From positions 170,250 to 234,249 of the forward strand of contig NZ_JAGQED010000005.1 of NCBI RefSeq assembly GCF_018304965.1: a stretch of 64,000 nucleotides of DNA, given 5' to 3'. The notes beneath the pieces are model-generated. The model saw nothing but the letters and a program-made list of their open reading frames with translations, made no database searches and had not been told where the DNA came from. The DNA is from Collimonas antrihumi (GTDB lineage: Bacteria; Pseudomonadota; Gammaproteobacteria; Burkholderiales; Burkholderiaceae_D). The position numbers were made by a program, and so were the translations under genes. This document shows, in pieces, positions 50,267 through 59,773 of this stretch; within the stretch, counting starts at the first letter, position 1, and every line of letters begins with the position of its first letter.

Positions 50267-51328
50267 TCATGTCTTTCGGTATAAATTGGAAGATCCAAAC
50301 GCCGCTACGGTCCGGCGTAATTTTTCTCGGCGCACCGGTACCGGCTGCAGGTAATGAATACCGAAAACACAAAAAGCATAGGCGCTCAGATGCCGGAAAA
50401 ACGATCCCAGGTCAGGTTCGAAGAAAGTCTGGATCGAAAAATTGGCGATCAGCAGCAAGGCCAGCGGATGTTTGATGTTGTGACGCCGGAACAAAACGAA
50501 GGTCAGGAGAAACAAGGTAAAAGACAGAAATATCTCCTGCACCCGCAACGAATAGATGGGCGCAAAATAAAAGCGTAGCGCTGCGAAGCCGGCGTTCGGA
50601 AGAGCCGTCGCTATTCCATTCGGAGAAAACGGATTGGAGAAGATGGTCTTGGAGTCAGATAAACCGTCCCGGTCCAGGTTGACGATATCGCGCGCCTGCT
50701 GCAGCTGGTTCCAGAAGTCTCCCGGCAGCGCCAGGCAGCCAGCCAGAACAGCCAGCACAATTGCGACACGCAGCTTGCCTTGGGTACTGAACACGATGTG
50801 CATGACTATCATCGTCGCTACGATCAGCACGTAATAGCTGCGGAACTGCCATGCGTAGATCAAATAGATCGCGCTTACCAGCAACACCTTGCGGTGATTC
50901 GAGATACGCCAGCTGCAGACCAGGCACGCCAGCAAGTTCATTAGGATCACCACCGTCTCTTTCGACAGTTTCAGGTTGAACATGACGAACGGCAGCATCA
51001 GGACGCAGGCAAACGCCAGATCGGCCAGGCGCAGCGATTTCCTGCCGACATAAAAAATCACCATGCAGGTAGAAGCCAGCAACAGCAGTTGCGACCCGGC
51101 CGGCCCGAGCAGGGAAAAGACCGTTGCAGTGCTGACAAAGGAATTCTGCGTCAGCGAATCCAGATCGGAATACCGCATCAGATTGAGAATCGTGGCTTCG
51201 TCGGTAAAGAAATAACTCGGTAAAAACGCCCGCTGATACAGATAGACGAGCGCGGTCAGCGCCACCATCAGCACGCAGCTGATGAGCCTGATTTCCGAAG
51301 CGATCCGCCTGTCGAACAGGTTACGCAT
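50267..51328 (-). CDS. Multi-spanning membrane protein, probable polysaccharide polymerase (Wzy-like)
   Basis: 353 residues with about 9-10 membrane helices and no catalytic motif that I can name. The position between the pyruvyl transferase, flippase and glycosyltransferase genes and the absence of another Wzy candidate point to the polymerase of a Wzx/Wzy pathway. Wzy proteins are poorly conserved, so this rests on topology and context. There is 19 bp to the upstream gene and none to the GT4 gene. Confidence 0.65.
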   Translation of the reverse strand: MRNLFDRRIASEIRLISCVLMVALTALVYLYQRAFLPSYFFTDEATILNLMRYSDLDSLTQNSFVSTATVFSLLGPAGSQLLLLASTCMVIFYVGRKSLRLADLAFACVLMLPFVMFNLKLSKETVVILMNLLACLVCSWRISNHRKVLLVSAIYLIYAWQFRSYYVLIVATMIVMHIVFSTQGKLRVAIVLAVLAGCLALPGDFWNQLQQARDIVNLDRDGLSDSKTIFSNPFSPNGIATALPNAGFAALRFYFAPIYSLRVQEIFLSFTLFLLTFVLFRRHNIKHPLALLLIANFSIQTFFEPDLGSFFRHLSAYAFCVFGIHYLQPVPVRREKLRRTVAAFGSSNLYRKT

Positions 51329-51347
51329 ATGCGTTACGCATGACGGG

Positions 51348-52559
51348 CTAGGCGGCGCCGGTACCGGCTGTCGATTCCCGTGACAGCATCGTGGCGGCCA
51401 GTCCGGAGTCGTTCAGCAAGGCCGATATTTCCGCCGTCAACAATTGCGTCAAGCGCCCCTTTTCCTTGCCTGCGCCAGCGCGCGGCGCCTGCTGCAGCAG
51501 CTTGAGCGTGTCGGCTACGTCGGGTACGGACTCTCGTATGAAAAAATCGTCACGGCCGGTCAGCGCAAAAAATGACTGGACCTTGCTGTCCCAACTTAAG
51601 CCGATACTGGGGATATCCAGCGAATAGGCGACGATATTGGCGTGCAACCTGTGGGCAATGATGCTATCGCAGCGACTGATATTGGCAACCAGTTCCGACG
51701 GCAGCACAGGGCGCGGCAGATTGTGTACTTGCCCCGGGCCCAGATCAGCCGCCAGCCTGTCCTTGAGCGCCTCGTCTTCCGGCGCGCCATTGGTAAACAG
51801 ATGCACCCGGTACCCTGATGCGGAAGCTTGTCGCACCAACTCCAGGAAATAGGCGCCGATCCGCCGGCCGTAATCCTGTTTTTCCATGTCGGACTGATTC
51901 AGCTCAAGCGGACTGGAAATACAGATACCCAGGATGCTGCCCGGGCTGCGCTGCGCCAGGAAAGCTGCATACGTTTGTCGTGAATAGATGCCCGGATCTG
52001 GCATGACATTGACATCCAGCGGCCTCGCCAGAATGCGTCGCAGGTTTTCGGCCGAAGCGCTGTCTCGGGTGCTGACATACACCGGTGCCAGGTTGCGCCA
52101 GGTCCTCCGTAGCAGCCAGGTTCCCGCAGCCGACATCGATGGCGATACGCCAACACCGAACACAGCAACCTTGCCGGATTTGCCGATGCTTTTCAGAATG
52201 CACGACAGCAGGAATAATTTAACCGGGAAATTAAGGTGAACATCCAGCAGCAGCTGGCCGCCGCCGATCATCACCAGGTTGGCGCCCGTCAACCGCTCCG
52301 TCCATTTACGGCGCCAGCGCAATATATATTGCAGGCCGAAATACAGACAGACTGCGGACGGCTGCAGCAGCTTGGGTACCTTGTTAATTAGCGATTTCCT
52401 GGAAACGGTGGCCACGGAAAAATCGTCGCGACCGGCGATATCGAGTGCGCTGATGTCTGCGTTCGGCACGCGTTCCAGCAGCAATTGCCTGATGTTTTCA
52501 TAGATGACGCCATCGCCCAGATTCGGACTGTATGGAACCGCGCAAATCACGATTTTCAT
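51348..52559 (-). CDS. Polysaccharide pyruvyl transferase family protein
   Basis: 403 residues starting MKIVICAVPYSPNLGDGVIY at an ATG that overlaps the flippase stop (ATGA). An open frame upstream is not used. NLVMIGGGQLLLD, KVAVFGVGVSPSM, DSIIAHRLHANIVAYSLDIPSIGLSWDSKV are typical of the PS_pyruv_trans domain (CsaB/GumL relatives). These add pyruvate ketals from PEP to sugars, which gives the polymer acidic groups. Confidence 0.87.
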   Translation of the reverse strand: MKIVICAVPYSPNLGDGVIYENIRQLLLERVPNADISALDIAGRDDFSVATVSRKSLINKVPKLLQPSAVCLYFGLQYILRWRRKWTERLTGANLVMIGGGQLLLDVHLNFPVKLFLLSCILKSIGKSGKVAVFGVGVSPSMSAAGTWLLRRTWRNLAPVYVSTRDSASAENLRRILARPLDVNVMPDPGIYSRQTYAAFLAQRSPGSILGICISSPLELNQSDMEKQDYGRRIGAYFLELVRQASASGYRVHLFTNGAPEDEALKDRLAADLGPGQVHNLPRPVLPSELVANISRCDSIIAHRLHANIVAYSLDIPSIGLSWDSKVQSFFALTGRDDFFIRESVPDVADTLKLLQQAPRAGAGKEKGRLTQLLTAEISALLNDSGLAATMLSRESTAGTGAA

Positions 52560-53797
52560 AACGCCGCCACCTTCAGCCCTTTTCGGAGCTGATACAACAT
52601 GATCACGACGGCCAGTCCCAGGCCGAACACAGTCGGAACGAACATCGTGCTCACCGACGCCATCGGATTGGCGACAAACGCCAGCACGAAACAAAGGAAG
52701 CCGCCCGCCATCGACCAGCTGGCATAGCGGGTCAGCTTGAGTGCCTTCAGTACGGTACGCATGCCTTGAATCGCCGCCAGTATTACCGGCAGCAGAAAAT
52801 AGTCATGCATATCCAGGCCGCTGTATTTATTGCCGAACAACAGCCCTGTCAGCGACTGCCCCCAGAACCACAGTACCAGCGTGTAGGCCAGGCCGGAAGC
52901 CAGCGTAGCCATGACCAGCAGGCGCGCCATAGTCGCAAACTTCGCGGATTTCTCGTCTGCCAGCCGTGCCAGCCGCGGCAAACCGAAGTTCGATATCGCG
53001 ATGTTCAGATATTGTGCCGGCAGCACCAAGGTCATCACCACCCGGAAGCTGGCAGCGAGTTCGGACTCCTGCATGGACAGGTAATAAATCACCAGGCCAT
53101 GGGTCATGGCCCAGACCGTGATCTGGCTCAGGGAATTGTTCAGGCCGAAACTCAGCCAGGAGATTTTTTCGCCAGCTACTTGCGACGAATGATCGTCTTT
53201 CTTCCTGGCCATGACGATGATCAGCGCGCTCGTCAATAGCAACGGCAAGCCGATAGCGAGCAGCAATGTGCTCAACTGATAAGGACCGTCCTCAGGCATC
53301 AAGGCAATTACCGTGCAAACGCCGGCTAGCTGCGCCAAAGCGGGGAGGACCGATTTGAGGCTGGCATTATCCAAAATGGATATCGCCCGCACCGTCCAAT
53401 ACGCCACAAAACCCGCCACCGCAAGAATCAATGCGCCCACGAAATACAGCGACGTGCCGGGGATGATCCATGCCAGATAGATCACCGCCAATATGCTAGA
53501 CGCCGTCATCAGCACATGCAGCACCAGCAGTAACTTGCGGTCGATCGCACGTTTTGCTTTGGCGAACACCAGCAATGGATCGAGAACCGTGCTGCCGTGA
53601 ACGATGTTGAGCAGGATCACGGTTGAATAAATCGCGGAGAACGAGGCGAACGTTGCCACGCTCAGATGGCGTGCGAGCAGAGCCTGGGTTGCAAAAAACG
53701 TCAGGGTGAAGACTGCCTGCTCAAAAATTATTTGCAGCAACGCCTTGGATTTTTTGAAATCAAGACAGTGCCGGGGAAGGATTTTGCTAATAAGCAT
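52556..53797 (-). CDS. Wzx-like oligosaccharide flippase
   Basis: 413 residues with about 12 membrane helices spread evenly and few charges, as in the MOP/Wzx superfamily. LSVATFASFSAIYSTVILLNIVHGSTVLDPL and QYLNIAISNFGLPRLARLADEKSA match the general pattern. It should flip the lipid-linked repeat unit to the periplasm. It overlaps both neighbours, by 11 bp with the sugar-transferase gene and 4 bp with the pyruvyl transferase gene. Confidence 0.8.
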   Translation of the reverse strand: MLISKILPRHCLDFKKSKALLQIIFEQAVFTLTFFATQALLARHLSVATFASFSAIYSTVILLNIVHGSTVLDPLLVFAKAKRAIDRKLLLVLHVLMTASSILAVIYLAWIIPGTSLYFVGALILAVAGFVAYWTVRAISILDNASLKSVLPALAQLAGVCTVIALMPEDGPYQLSTLLLAIGLPLLLTSALIIVMARKKDDHSSQVAGEKISWLSFGLNNSLSQITVWAMTHGLVIYYLSMQESELAASFRVVMTLVLPAQYLNIAISNFGLPRLARLADEKSAKFATMARLLVMATLASGLAYTLVLWFWGQSLTGLLFGNKYSGLDMHDYFLLPVILAAIQGMRTVLKALKLTRYASWSMAGGFLCFVLAFVANPMASVSTMFVPTVFGLGLAVVIMLYQLRKGLKVAAL

Positions 53798-55211
53798 TTT
53801 TGCCTGTCCATCCCTTGAAAGCGGTCCAGACCACGATGCGCAGATCCATCAGGAGCGACCAGTTGCGGATGTAATGCAGATCGAACTCAACCCGCTTTTC
53901 CATCTTGTCGACGGTATCGGTTTCCCCGCGCAGGCCGTGGATTTGCGCCCATCCGGTGATACCTGGCTTAACCCGGTGCCGCGCCATGTACAGCTCCAGG
54001 ATTTCCTCGTACATCTGGTTGTGCTGCAGCGCGTGCGGCCGTGGCCCGACGACTGACATATCGCCTTTCAATACGTTGATGAACTGCGGCAGTTCATCCA
54101 GGCTGGTACGGCGCAGAAATTGGCCGATACGGGTAATGCGTGGATCGTGCTGGGTGGCCTGAGTAACCTGGCCGTGCTCCTGATGCAGTTTCATGCTTCT
54201 GAATTTGTAGACCATGAATTTCTTGCCGTTGAGGCCAAGCCTCGCCTGCTTGAAAAACACCGGCCCCGGCGAGGCGTATTTGATGCCCGCCGCAATGACC
54301 AGAAACAATGGCGACAGCATGATCAACACCGTGGCTGCAAACAGTTTGTCGAGCAGATGCTTGAACATGCCGCCCAGGCCATCGGAGACCGGGCGATTCA
54401 AATCTACCGTGGGCAGACCAAGAAATTCGACCATGCTGCTGCTAAACATTTGCAGTCCCAGCATATCGGGCACCCATCGCACATCCACCAAGGTATTGCG
54501 CAGCATGTACTGCAACTCGTGCAGCTGAGACGAGGCGCTGACAGGCAAGGTAATCCAGATTTCGTCGATCTGGTTTGACGTGGCATAGCCATGGATGTCA
54601 TCCAGCGTCTCGATGCGATCGACATTGGAGAGGGGAGATAGATCGGGCACCTTATGGTCTTGGCCGTCGACGTAGATGGCAGCGACGTGATAACCGGATT
54701 GTTCCTGCCGCCAGGCGCGTTTGTGCATTTCCTGTCCGGTCTGGCCGTAACCGACAATGATCACCCGTTTGGTATTGAATCCGTAACTGCGCAAACGGCG
54801 GAGCAGAAAATAAGCCACAGCACGGTACCCGGTCAACAACACGGTTCCCATCACATACCAGTAGCACAGCCAGAGCCGGGATACCTGGCCCGCATAATGA
54901 AACAGGAAACTGAAGAGAAGGCCGATCAGCAGGACTGCCGCCCACGAAGCAGCAAGACGACCTAGCATCGATGACATAAACCGGCCGCGCCACGAGACAT
55001 ACACGCCAGATTGCGGAAACATGAAAAATGCCAGCGCGCAGCATAGGCAGAGCATGACCGTGTGAATGTGATCTGTCGTATGGAGCAGACTGTCGAAACG
55101 TAAATAACTGGCAAGCTGAGCTGCCGCCGCCAAAACTACAACATCCGTCAATCGCATCAGCACCCCGAAGCCGTGGGGACGTTTGAAAGTGGGGGCGTTG
55201 GATCTGGTCAT
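53787..55211 (-). CDS. Undecaprenyl-phosphate sugar-1-phosphate transferase (WcaJ/GumD type)
   Basis: 474 residues from an ATG at 55211; a TTG five codons upstream is possible. Four N-terminal helices precede a Rossmann-like segment ([18 protein letters not shown]). The C-terminal bac_transf domain holds [49 protein letters not shown] and [17 protein letters not shown]. It starts repeat-unit synthesis by moving a hexose-1-phosphate, usually glucose, onto undecaprenyl phosphate. It is the first gene of the EPS operon. Confidence 0.93.
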   Translation of the reverse strand: MTRSNAPTFKRPHGFGVLMRLTDVVVLAAAAQLASYLRFDSLLHTTDHIHTVMLCLCCALAFFMFPQSGVYVSWRGRFMSSMLGRLAASWAAVLLIGLLFSFLFHYAGQVSRLWLCYWYVMGTVLLTGYRAVAYFLLRRLRSYGFNTKRVIIVGYGQTGQEMHKRAWRQEQSGYHVAAIYVDGQDHKVPDLSPLSNVDRIETLDDIHGYATSNQIDEIWITLPVSASSQLHELQYMLRNTLVDVRWVPDMLGLQMFSSSMVEFLGLPTVDLNRPVSDGLGGMFKHLLDKLFAATVLIMLSPLFLVIAAGIKYASPGPVFFKQARLGLNGKKFMVYKFRSMKLHQEHGQVTQATQHDPRITRIGQFLRRTSLDELPQFINVLKGDMSVVGPRPHALQHNQMYEEILELYMARHRVKPGITGWAQIHGLRGETDTVDKMEKRVEFDLHYIRNWSLLMDLRIVVWTAFKGWTGKNAY

Positions 55212-55597
55212 GGGATTTCGTTTCAATTAGCCGATGCTGGTTTCCTTAATGGAAGTACTGCAATGCAATCGTTGGTGGAAAAATAACTTCTTGTCGATCA
55301 GGATTTTGCCGAAAAAGACTGTCAGCAAATGGACGAATACCCACAAGTCCTGACATTCCAGCTGTCGACACAAGCGATCCATTGGACGCTCCGGATACCG
55401 TACCGAAGGCCAGGTCCGCTGTTTCCTTAGCGCAACACATTGGAGTCCGCAGCACTTTACGCCGGGCATCTTTACCAATTACAATCACGCCCGTAATTTC
55501 TAAAATGCAACATTTTTCTTGCCTGCATTATTGCAAGGCAATACATCTCTTGAAGTCGAACCGTCCTATCTCTTTAGCCCAAAGGCAGCGTGCTGTA
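55212..55597. promoter_or_regulatory. Divergent region between the EPS operon and metzincin lipoprotein
   Basis: 386 bp with no supportable gene. It must contain the EPS operon promoter (-) and that of the lipoprotein (+). I see no clear -35/-10 pair or operator on either strand. Confidence 0.45.
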
Positions 55598-58423
55598 ATG
55601 AAAAACAATAAAAAGCTTCTTGCTCTCGTTTTAATCAGTACCATCCTGAGCCAGTCCGGTTGCGGCGGTGGCGGCGGATCGGGTGACAGCACCGGAACTG
55701 CGCCTACATCGATTGCAGCACCGGTGCCGGTGGCCGCAGTAAGCATCAGCGCGCTGTCGAGCTCGAGCGCATCTGCCGGCGCTACCCTGACGGTCACCGG
55801 AACCGGCTTTCAGAAGGTAACCGCGGCTTCCATCGGCTCGGTTGCAGTCCCTTTCGCGATCATCAGCGATACCCAAATTGCGCTTACGATTCCTGCCGTG
55901 GCGGTGAGCGGGGTCATCACACTGTCCGGCTCGGGATTCTCAGTGCAGTCGGTGGCCACGTTTACATCCAGCTTGCCGTCACCGCTGGTGACGAGCGTAT
56001 CTGCCACCAACGTTGCCACCGGCAGCAACTTCACTATTCAAGGGAAAAATCTCGATCGGGTTAGCGGCTTTCAGATTGCGGGCGTCAATCTGACAATCGT
56101 TAATAGCTCCAGCACTTCGGTGACTCTCACCATGCCGGCCCAGGCGATTTCCGGAACGCTGACGCTGATCGTAAGCGGCGCTAAGGTCAACAGTGCATAT
56201 CAAATCAACGGCTATCAGCCAGCATCGATTGTGGCAATGCTGCCGCAGCTCGGGATAATTGGCAGCAGCGTCACGATTAGCGGCAGCGGCCTGGCAGCGG
56301 TAACCAATGTCCTGTTCGCCAACGGTACGATTGCATCCGTATCCAGCGCGTCGAACGGTGCCGTCACTTTTACCGTTCCGGCCGGCGCCGCTTCCGGCCC
56401 CTTGGCCGTGGTTGATCGCTATCAGGAGGTTCGCAGCGCCACTTCGTTTTCCGTGGTGCCGGCAGTAACGGCCACCTCACTGCTCAGTACGACCAGCGGC
56501 GCCACGGTTGTACTGACGGTGACAGGAACAAACCTGAATACTGTCACTGCCGCCAAAGTCGGTAATTCGAGTGCGACCATTGTCAGCAGCAGCGCTACCC
56601 AGCTCGTACTAAACGTAGGACTTGGCACCAGCGGCACCGTGATGCTGACGGCGCCCGGCCAGGCAGCCGTCAATGCCGGTACCATCGATGGCGCCGGTAG
56701 CGTCGGGCTCTGGATCAGCAGCATCGACTTTGCGCATGTGTTCGACAAGAGTTCTACCGACCCGACACTGCGCCTGACGCCGGGCCGCCCTGTCCTGGTA
56801 CGTGCCACGGTTCTCGCACCGGCTGCCGGCGCCAAGAGTCCGGTAGTAAATTTGTTGGCCAACAGCCGCACCGGCGCGGCGTTAGGCGTGCTGACGATGA
56901 GCGGACCAGCCAATCTGCCCACCGCAAAAGACGATTACAGCCTGAATAACAGCTTCAATGCAGTCTTGCCTGCCGCCTGGGTGCAACCCGGCGTCAAAGT
57001 CAGCATCAGAGTGGCGGCTGGCGTCAGCAGCAGCCCGGCTAGCCAGGATGTATCGCCTACCGTCGGCGCTCCTGCCAGTCTGCGCGTGGTGCTGGTGCCG
57101 CTTACGGTCGGCAGCGCTACCGGCGTATTGCCACCGGCACTGTCGGACGTCCAGGCAGCGCTGGCACGCGTCTATCCCTATGCAAGCGGCAATATCGTGG
57201 TACAGCAACGCATGCCACTGGTGATCAATGGCGCCACGAGCACCGCCACCATGGACTGGTCAAGTGCCTTGGACCAGCTGGAAAACGCACGCAGGACTGA
57301 AGCTCCGACCGCCTTTTACTATGGTTTTGTCCCAATGTACGTGCCGACCCCTCCGTCGTTTGTCGCTGGCCTGGGTTATTTAGGTGTAACCGCCCAAAGT
57401 AGCGGTTCTGCGGTGTCTGCAATTGGTCTGGATTGGACTAGCAGCGCGGGTCAAGGCGATCCGTTTGATAATAAATGGCTCGAGTGGCAAGCAATCATGG
57501 TGCATGAGATGGGGCATAACCATTCTTTGCAACATGCTCCATGCGGTGGCGCCGCCAATCCGGATCCGGCCTACCCCAACACCACCGCCGACCTGAGTTC
57601 ACTGGCGGTCTACAACAGTCCCTATAACAGCGACACCCAGGTAGGCGTATTAAGCGCGCCACTGACGCCAAGCAACACGCAAATGAAAGATGTCATGGGT
57701 TATTGCGGCGGCACATGGTTCTCTGATTTCAGTTACGTCCGGGCTCAGCAATTTGCCGAATCGCGCACCGCCGCCATTCCGCAGCCGCTGGTTCTCGCTG
57801 CCGCCGCCAGCGTAGCAACATCTGCACCAGCGCCTGACGGCTACCTGACGATATCGGGTGAATTGACAGCGCAAGGTGTGTTACTGCGCCCTGCATCTGC
57901 CTCCGCTGCCAAGACGGGAGCCGATACCGCGACAGCCAGGTCGATCCATGAATTACGCTTGCATACGGTCAGCGGCCAGACTTACAAACTGCCGTTCGAA
58001 CCCGTCAGCGTGGCCGATGCTACAGATGAAACCAGCCACTTTTGGGTTAGCTTGCCCAATCCGGGAGAGATTGCGTCTATCGAGGTTTTACGCAACGGGC
58101 AGTTGCAGGTCATGCGGCAACCCAAGCAAGCGCAAAGCCTGAAAATCACTAACCAGGCTACAACGGCAGGTAATGCCCAGGCGATGGCGTCGTCGGTCAG
58201 CTGGGCAACCCGAAATGGGCGCCTGGCTATCACCTGGAATGCAGTCCTGGAACCATTCTTGTCGGTGATCTACGTCTCGCCTGCTGGTGTCAAGACCGTG
58301 CTCGGCAGTGGCCTGCAAAACGGCAACGCATCAATTGATATCAAAGATTTGCCAAGCGGCGGCCGGTTCGATCTCAGTTTGTCTTCTTCGATACAAGCGC
58401 GCCTGGTGAGTTTCCCGCACTAA
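55598..58423 (+). CDS. Large lipoprotein with IPT/TIG-like repeats and metzincin-type zinc site
   Basis: 941 residues from ATG 55598. The signal peptide ends in LSQSGC (C22) followed by a glycine run, so it is a lipoprotein. Four ~80-residue Ser/Thr/Val-rich repeats with TIG/IPT character (VTGTGFQKVTAASIG, IQGKNLDRVSGFQIAG, ISGSGLAAVTNVLFA, VTGTNLNTVTAAKVG) fill residues ~45-390. A protease-like domain follows, with HEMGHNHSLQH at 636-646 and a possible Met-turn DVMGYC at M700. Metzincins usually have Gly in the seventh position of the zinc helix; here it is Ser. It resembles M66-type proteases in the motif. It is divergent from the EPS operon. Confidence 0.8.
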   Translation: MKNNKKLLALVLISTILSQSGCGGGGGSGDSTGTAPTSIAAPVPVAAVSISALSSSSASAGATLTVTGTGFQKVTAASIGSVAVPFAIISDTQIALTIPAVAVSGVITLSGSGFSVQSVATFTSSLPSPLVTSVSATNVATGSNFTIQGKNLDRVSGFQIAGVNLTIVNSSSTSVTLTMPAQAISGTLTLIVSGAKVNSAYQINGYQPASIVAMLPQLGIIGSSVTISGSGLAAVTNVLFANGTIASVSSASNGAVTFTVPAGAASGPLAVVDRYQEVRSATSFSVVPAVTATSLLSTTSGATVVLTVTGTNLNTVTAAKVGNSSATIVSSSATQLVLNVGLGTSGTVMLTAPGQAAVNAGTIDGAGSVGLWISSIDFAHVFDKSSTDPTLRLTPGRPVLVRATVLAPAAGAKSPVVNLLANSRTGAALGVLTMSGPANLPTAKDDYSLNNSFNAVLPAAWVQPGVKVSIRVAAGVSSSPASQDVSPTVGAPASLRVVLVPLTVGSATGVLPPALSDVQAALARVYPYASGNIVVQQRMPLVINGATSTATMDWSSALDQLENARRTEAPTAFYYGFVPMYVPTPPSFVAGLGYLGVTAQSSGSAVSAIGLDWTSSAGQGDPFDNKWLEWQAIMVHEMGHNHSLQHAPCGGAANPDPAYPNTTADLSSLAVYNSPYNSDTQVGVLSAPLTPSNTQMKDVMGYCGGTWFSDFSYVRAQQFAESRTAAIPQPLVLAAAASVATSAPAPDGYLTISGELTAQGVLLRPASASAAKTGADTATARSIHELRLHTVSGQTYKLPFEPVSVADATDETSHFWVSLPNPGEIASIEVLRNGQLQVMRQPKQAQSLKITNQATTAGNAQAMASSVSWATRNGRLAITWNAVLEPFLSVIYVSPAGVKTVLGSGLQNGNASIDIKDLPSGGRFDLSLSSSIQARLVSFPH

Positions 58424-58494
58424 TGTGACAGGCCGGACCGCGCCACGCGGTCCGGTCAGTAAGCAAAACGCGGTATCAAAAACGTGGCATCGAT

Positions 58495-59475
58495 TCAATG
58501 CAACTGCTGCCCCGGGGCAAATACATCCCGGCGTGGCGCCCGCTTGAACAGTGACAAGATAAGGTCAACCGCCGAGCCATTGAACGCGGCATACAGCGCA
58601 GCCTGTTTTTTTCCCCATGCATCCCAACGCCGCCATAACTGCAACTGCTGCTGCCGCATCTGCTTCTCCCAGGCGGCATCCAGAGCCTGCTCTTGCCGGA
58701 TCCAGTCTTTCAATTCTGCGGTTTGCTGTGGGGGTGGGCGCGGGCCCAGGGTTTGCTCCGTGCTCACACAAAATGCGCCATATAAATCATCCATTTGGCG
58801 CTGTTCGCTGTCGGTCCAGTAATCAGATCGGGCTTTCTCTCCTGCAAAATACGCCGCGGCGCCGCACAGCCTTCCCATTTGCTCGACGTCAATCCTGCGC
58901 AGCGGAACGGCGAGAGAGGCAAGCAAATCCTCCATGTGCTGGTCGTCGGCTGCGTCTGCAGCGCCGGTATCTGTAGATGTAACCTGTTCAAACGCCGGCC
59001 ATTCGCTGTCGTCAATCGCCAGGCCGGCGAGTTCTTTGTCATGTAATGCTCTAAGTCGCGCCGACAAACTCCTCAATGGTTCCGTAGTGCAATATTGAGC
59101 AATACCCCATTGCGCATCATGCAGCAGCCAATGGGCGTAACGTTGCGAGACTGTGCCGAGATCCGCCCCTACCGGGATGGCTTCGATCAGGTCGATTGCC
59201 TGCTTGCGGGCGCTGATTTTTCCTTCCGACTGACGCAGCCAGCATAGAACGTCAATCACTACGGCTAGCGTCTCGGGCATGCCAAGCTCGTCGCTAAAGC
59301 GCTGTTTGCCCCCTGCCGCACAGTCGGAGGGCTGGTTGTCCGGGCCGAGTTCGGCTCCGCGCAAACGAGCCAGGCAACGCTCCTTCTGCGCCGGATCTGC
59401 CGCGAAGCTGATCCAACTGCTGGCTATTGCTTGTTTTCCGGGTGAAGCCATACGCGATGAGTTCCTCTCACCCAT
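58495..59475 (-). CDS. Hypothetical protein, 326 aa
   Basis: I do not recognise this family. ATG 59475 follows AAGGACGAG; a GTG at 59523 or an ATG at 59451 are alternatives. The protein is soluble, rich in Ala, Gln, Arg and Trp, and largely helical, with no signal or membrane segment. Notable segments are RYAHWLLHDAQWGIAQYC and the tail LWRRWDAWGKKQAALYAAFN. The gene lies between the metzincin lipoprotein and ftsK, facing the former. GC-rich base use matches the core genome. Confidence 0.6.
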   Translation of the reverse strand: MGERNSSRMASPGKQAIASSWISFAADPAQKERCLARLRGAELGPDNQPSDCAAGGKQRFSDELGMPETLAVVIDVLCWLRQSEGKISARKQAIDLIEAIPVGADLGTVSQRYAHWLLHDAQWGIAQYCTTEPLRSLSARLRALHDKELAGLAIDDSEWPAFEQVTSTDTGAADAADDQHMEDLLASLAVPLRRIDVEQMGRLCGAAAYFAGEKARSDYWTDSEQRQMDDLYGAFCVSTEQTLGPRPPPQQTAELKDWIRQEQALDAAWEKQMRQQQLQLWRRWDAWGKKQAALYAAFNGSAVDLILSLFKRAPRRDVFAPGQQLH

Positions 59476-59773
59476 ATCCTCGTCCTTGTCAGCCCAGGTA
59501 TGTTCCCGGTTCTGACAGCCCACTACAGTACAGTATTGATACCAACAGCATAGTGCAGATAATGTGGTTGGGTTAGTGCATTCGGAGTGTTACCCGGTAC
59601 GCAACGCCTGAGGCTTTTTCGGTTAATATCACCTACTTTGATTTCAGGACGTCCCGCCAACCTCGTCGGGCTTCCTTCGTCGTTCCAGGCAGCGGATCGG
59701 GCTTGTCTCTGCCGTATCGTGATTAGCAAAAGCCTCCAGATTGCCGGACATCGATTTTTCGTTGAATTTGAGT

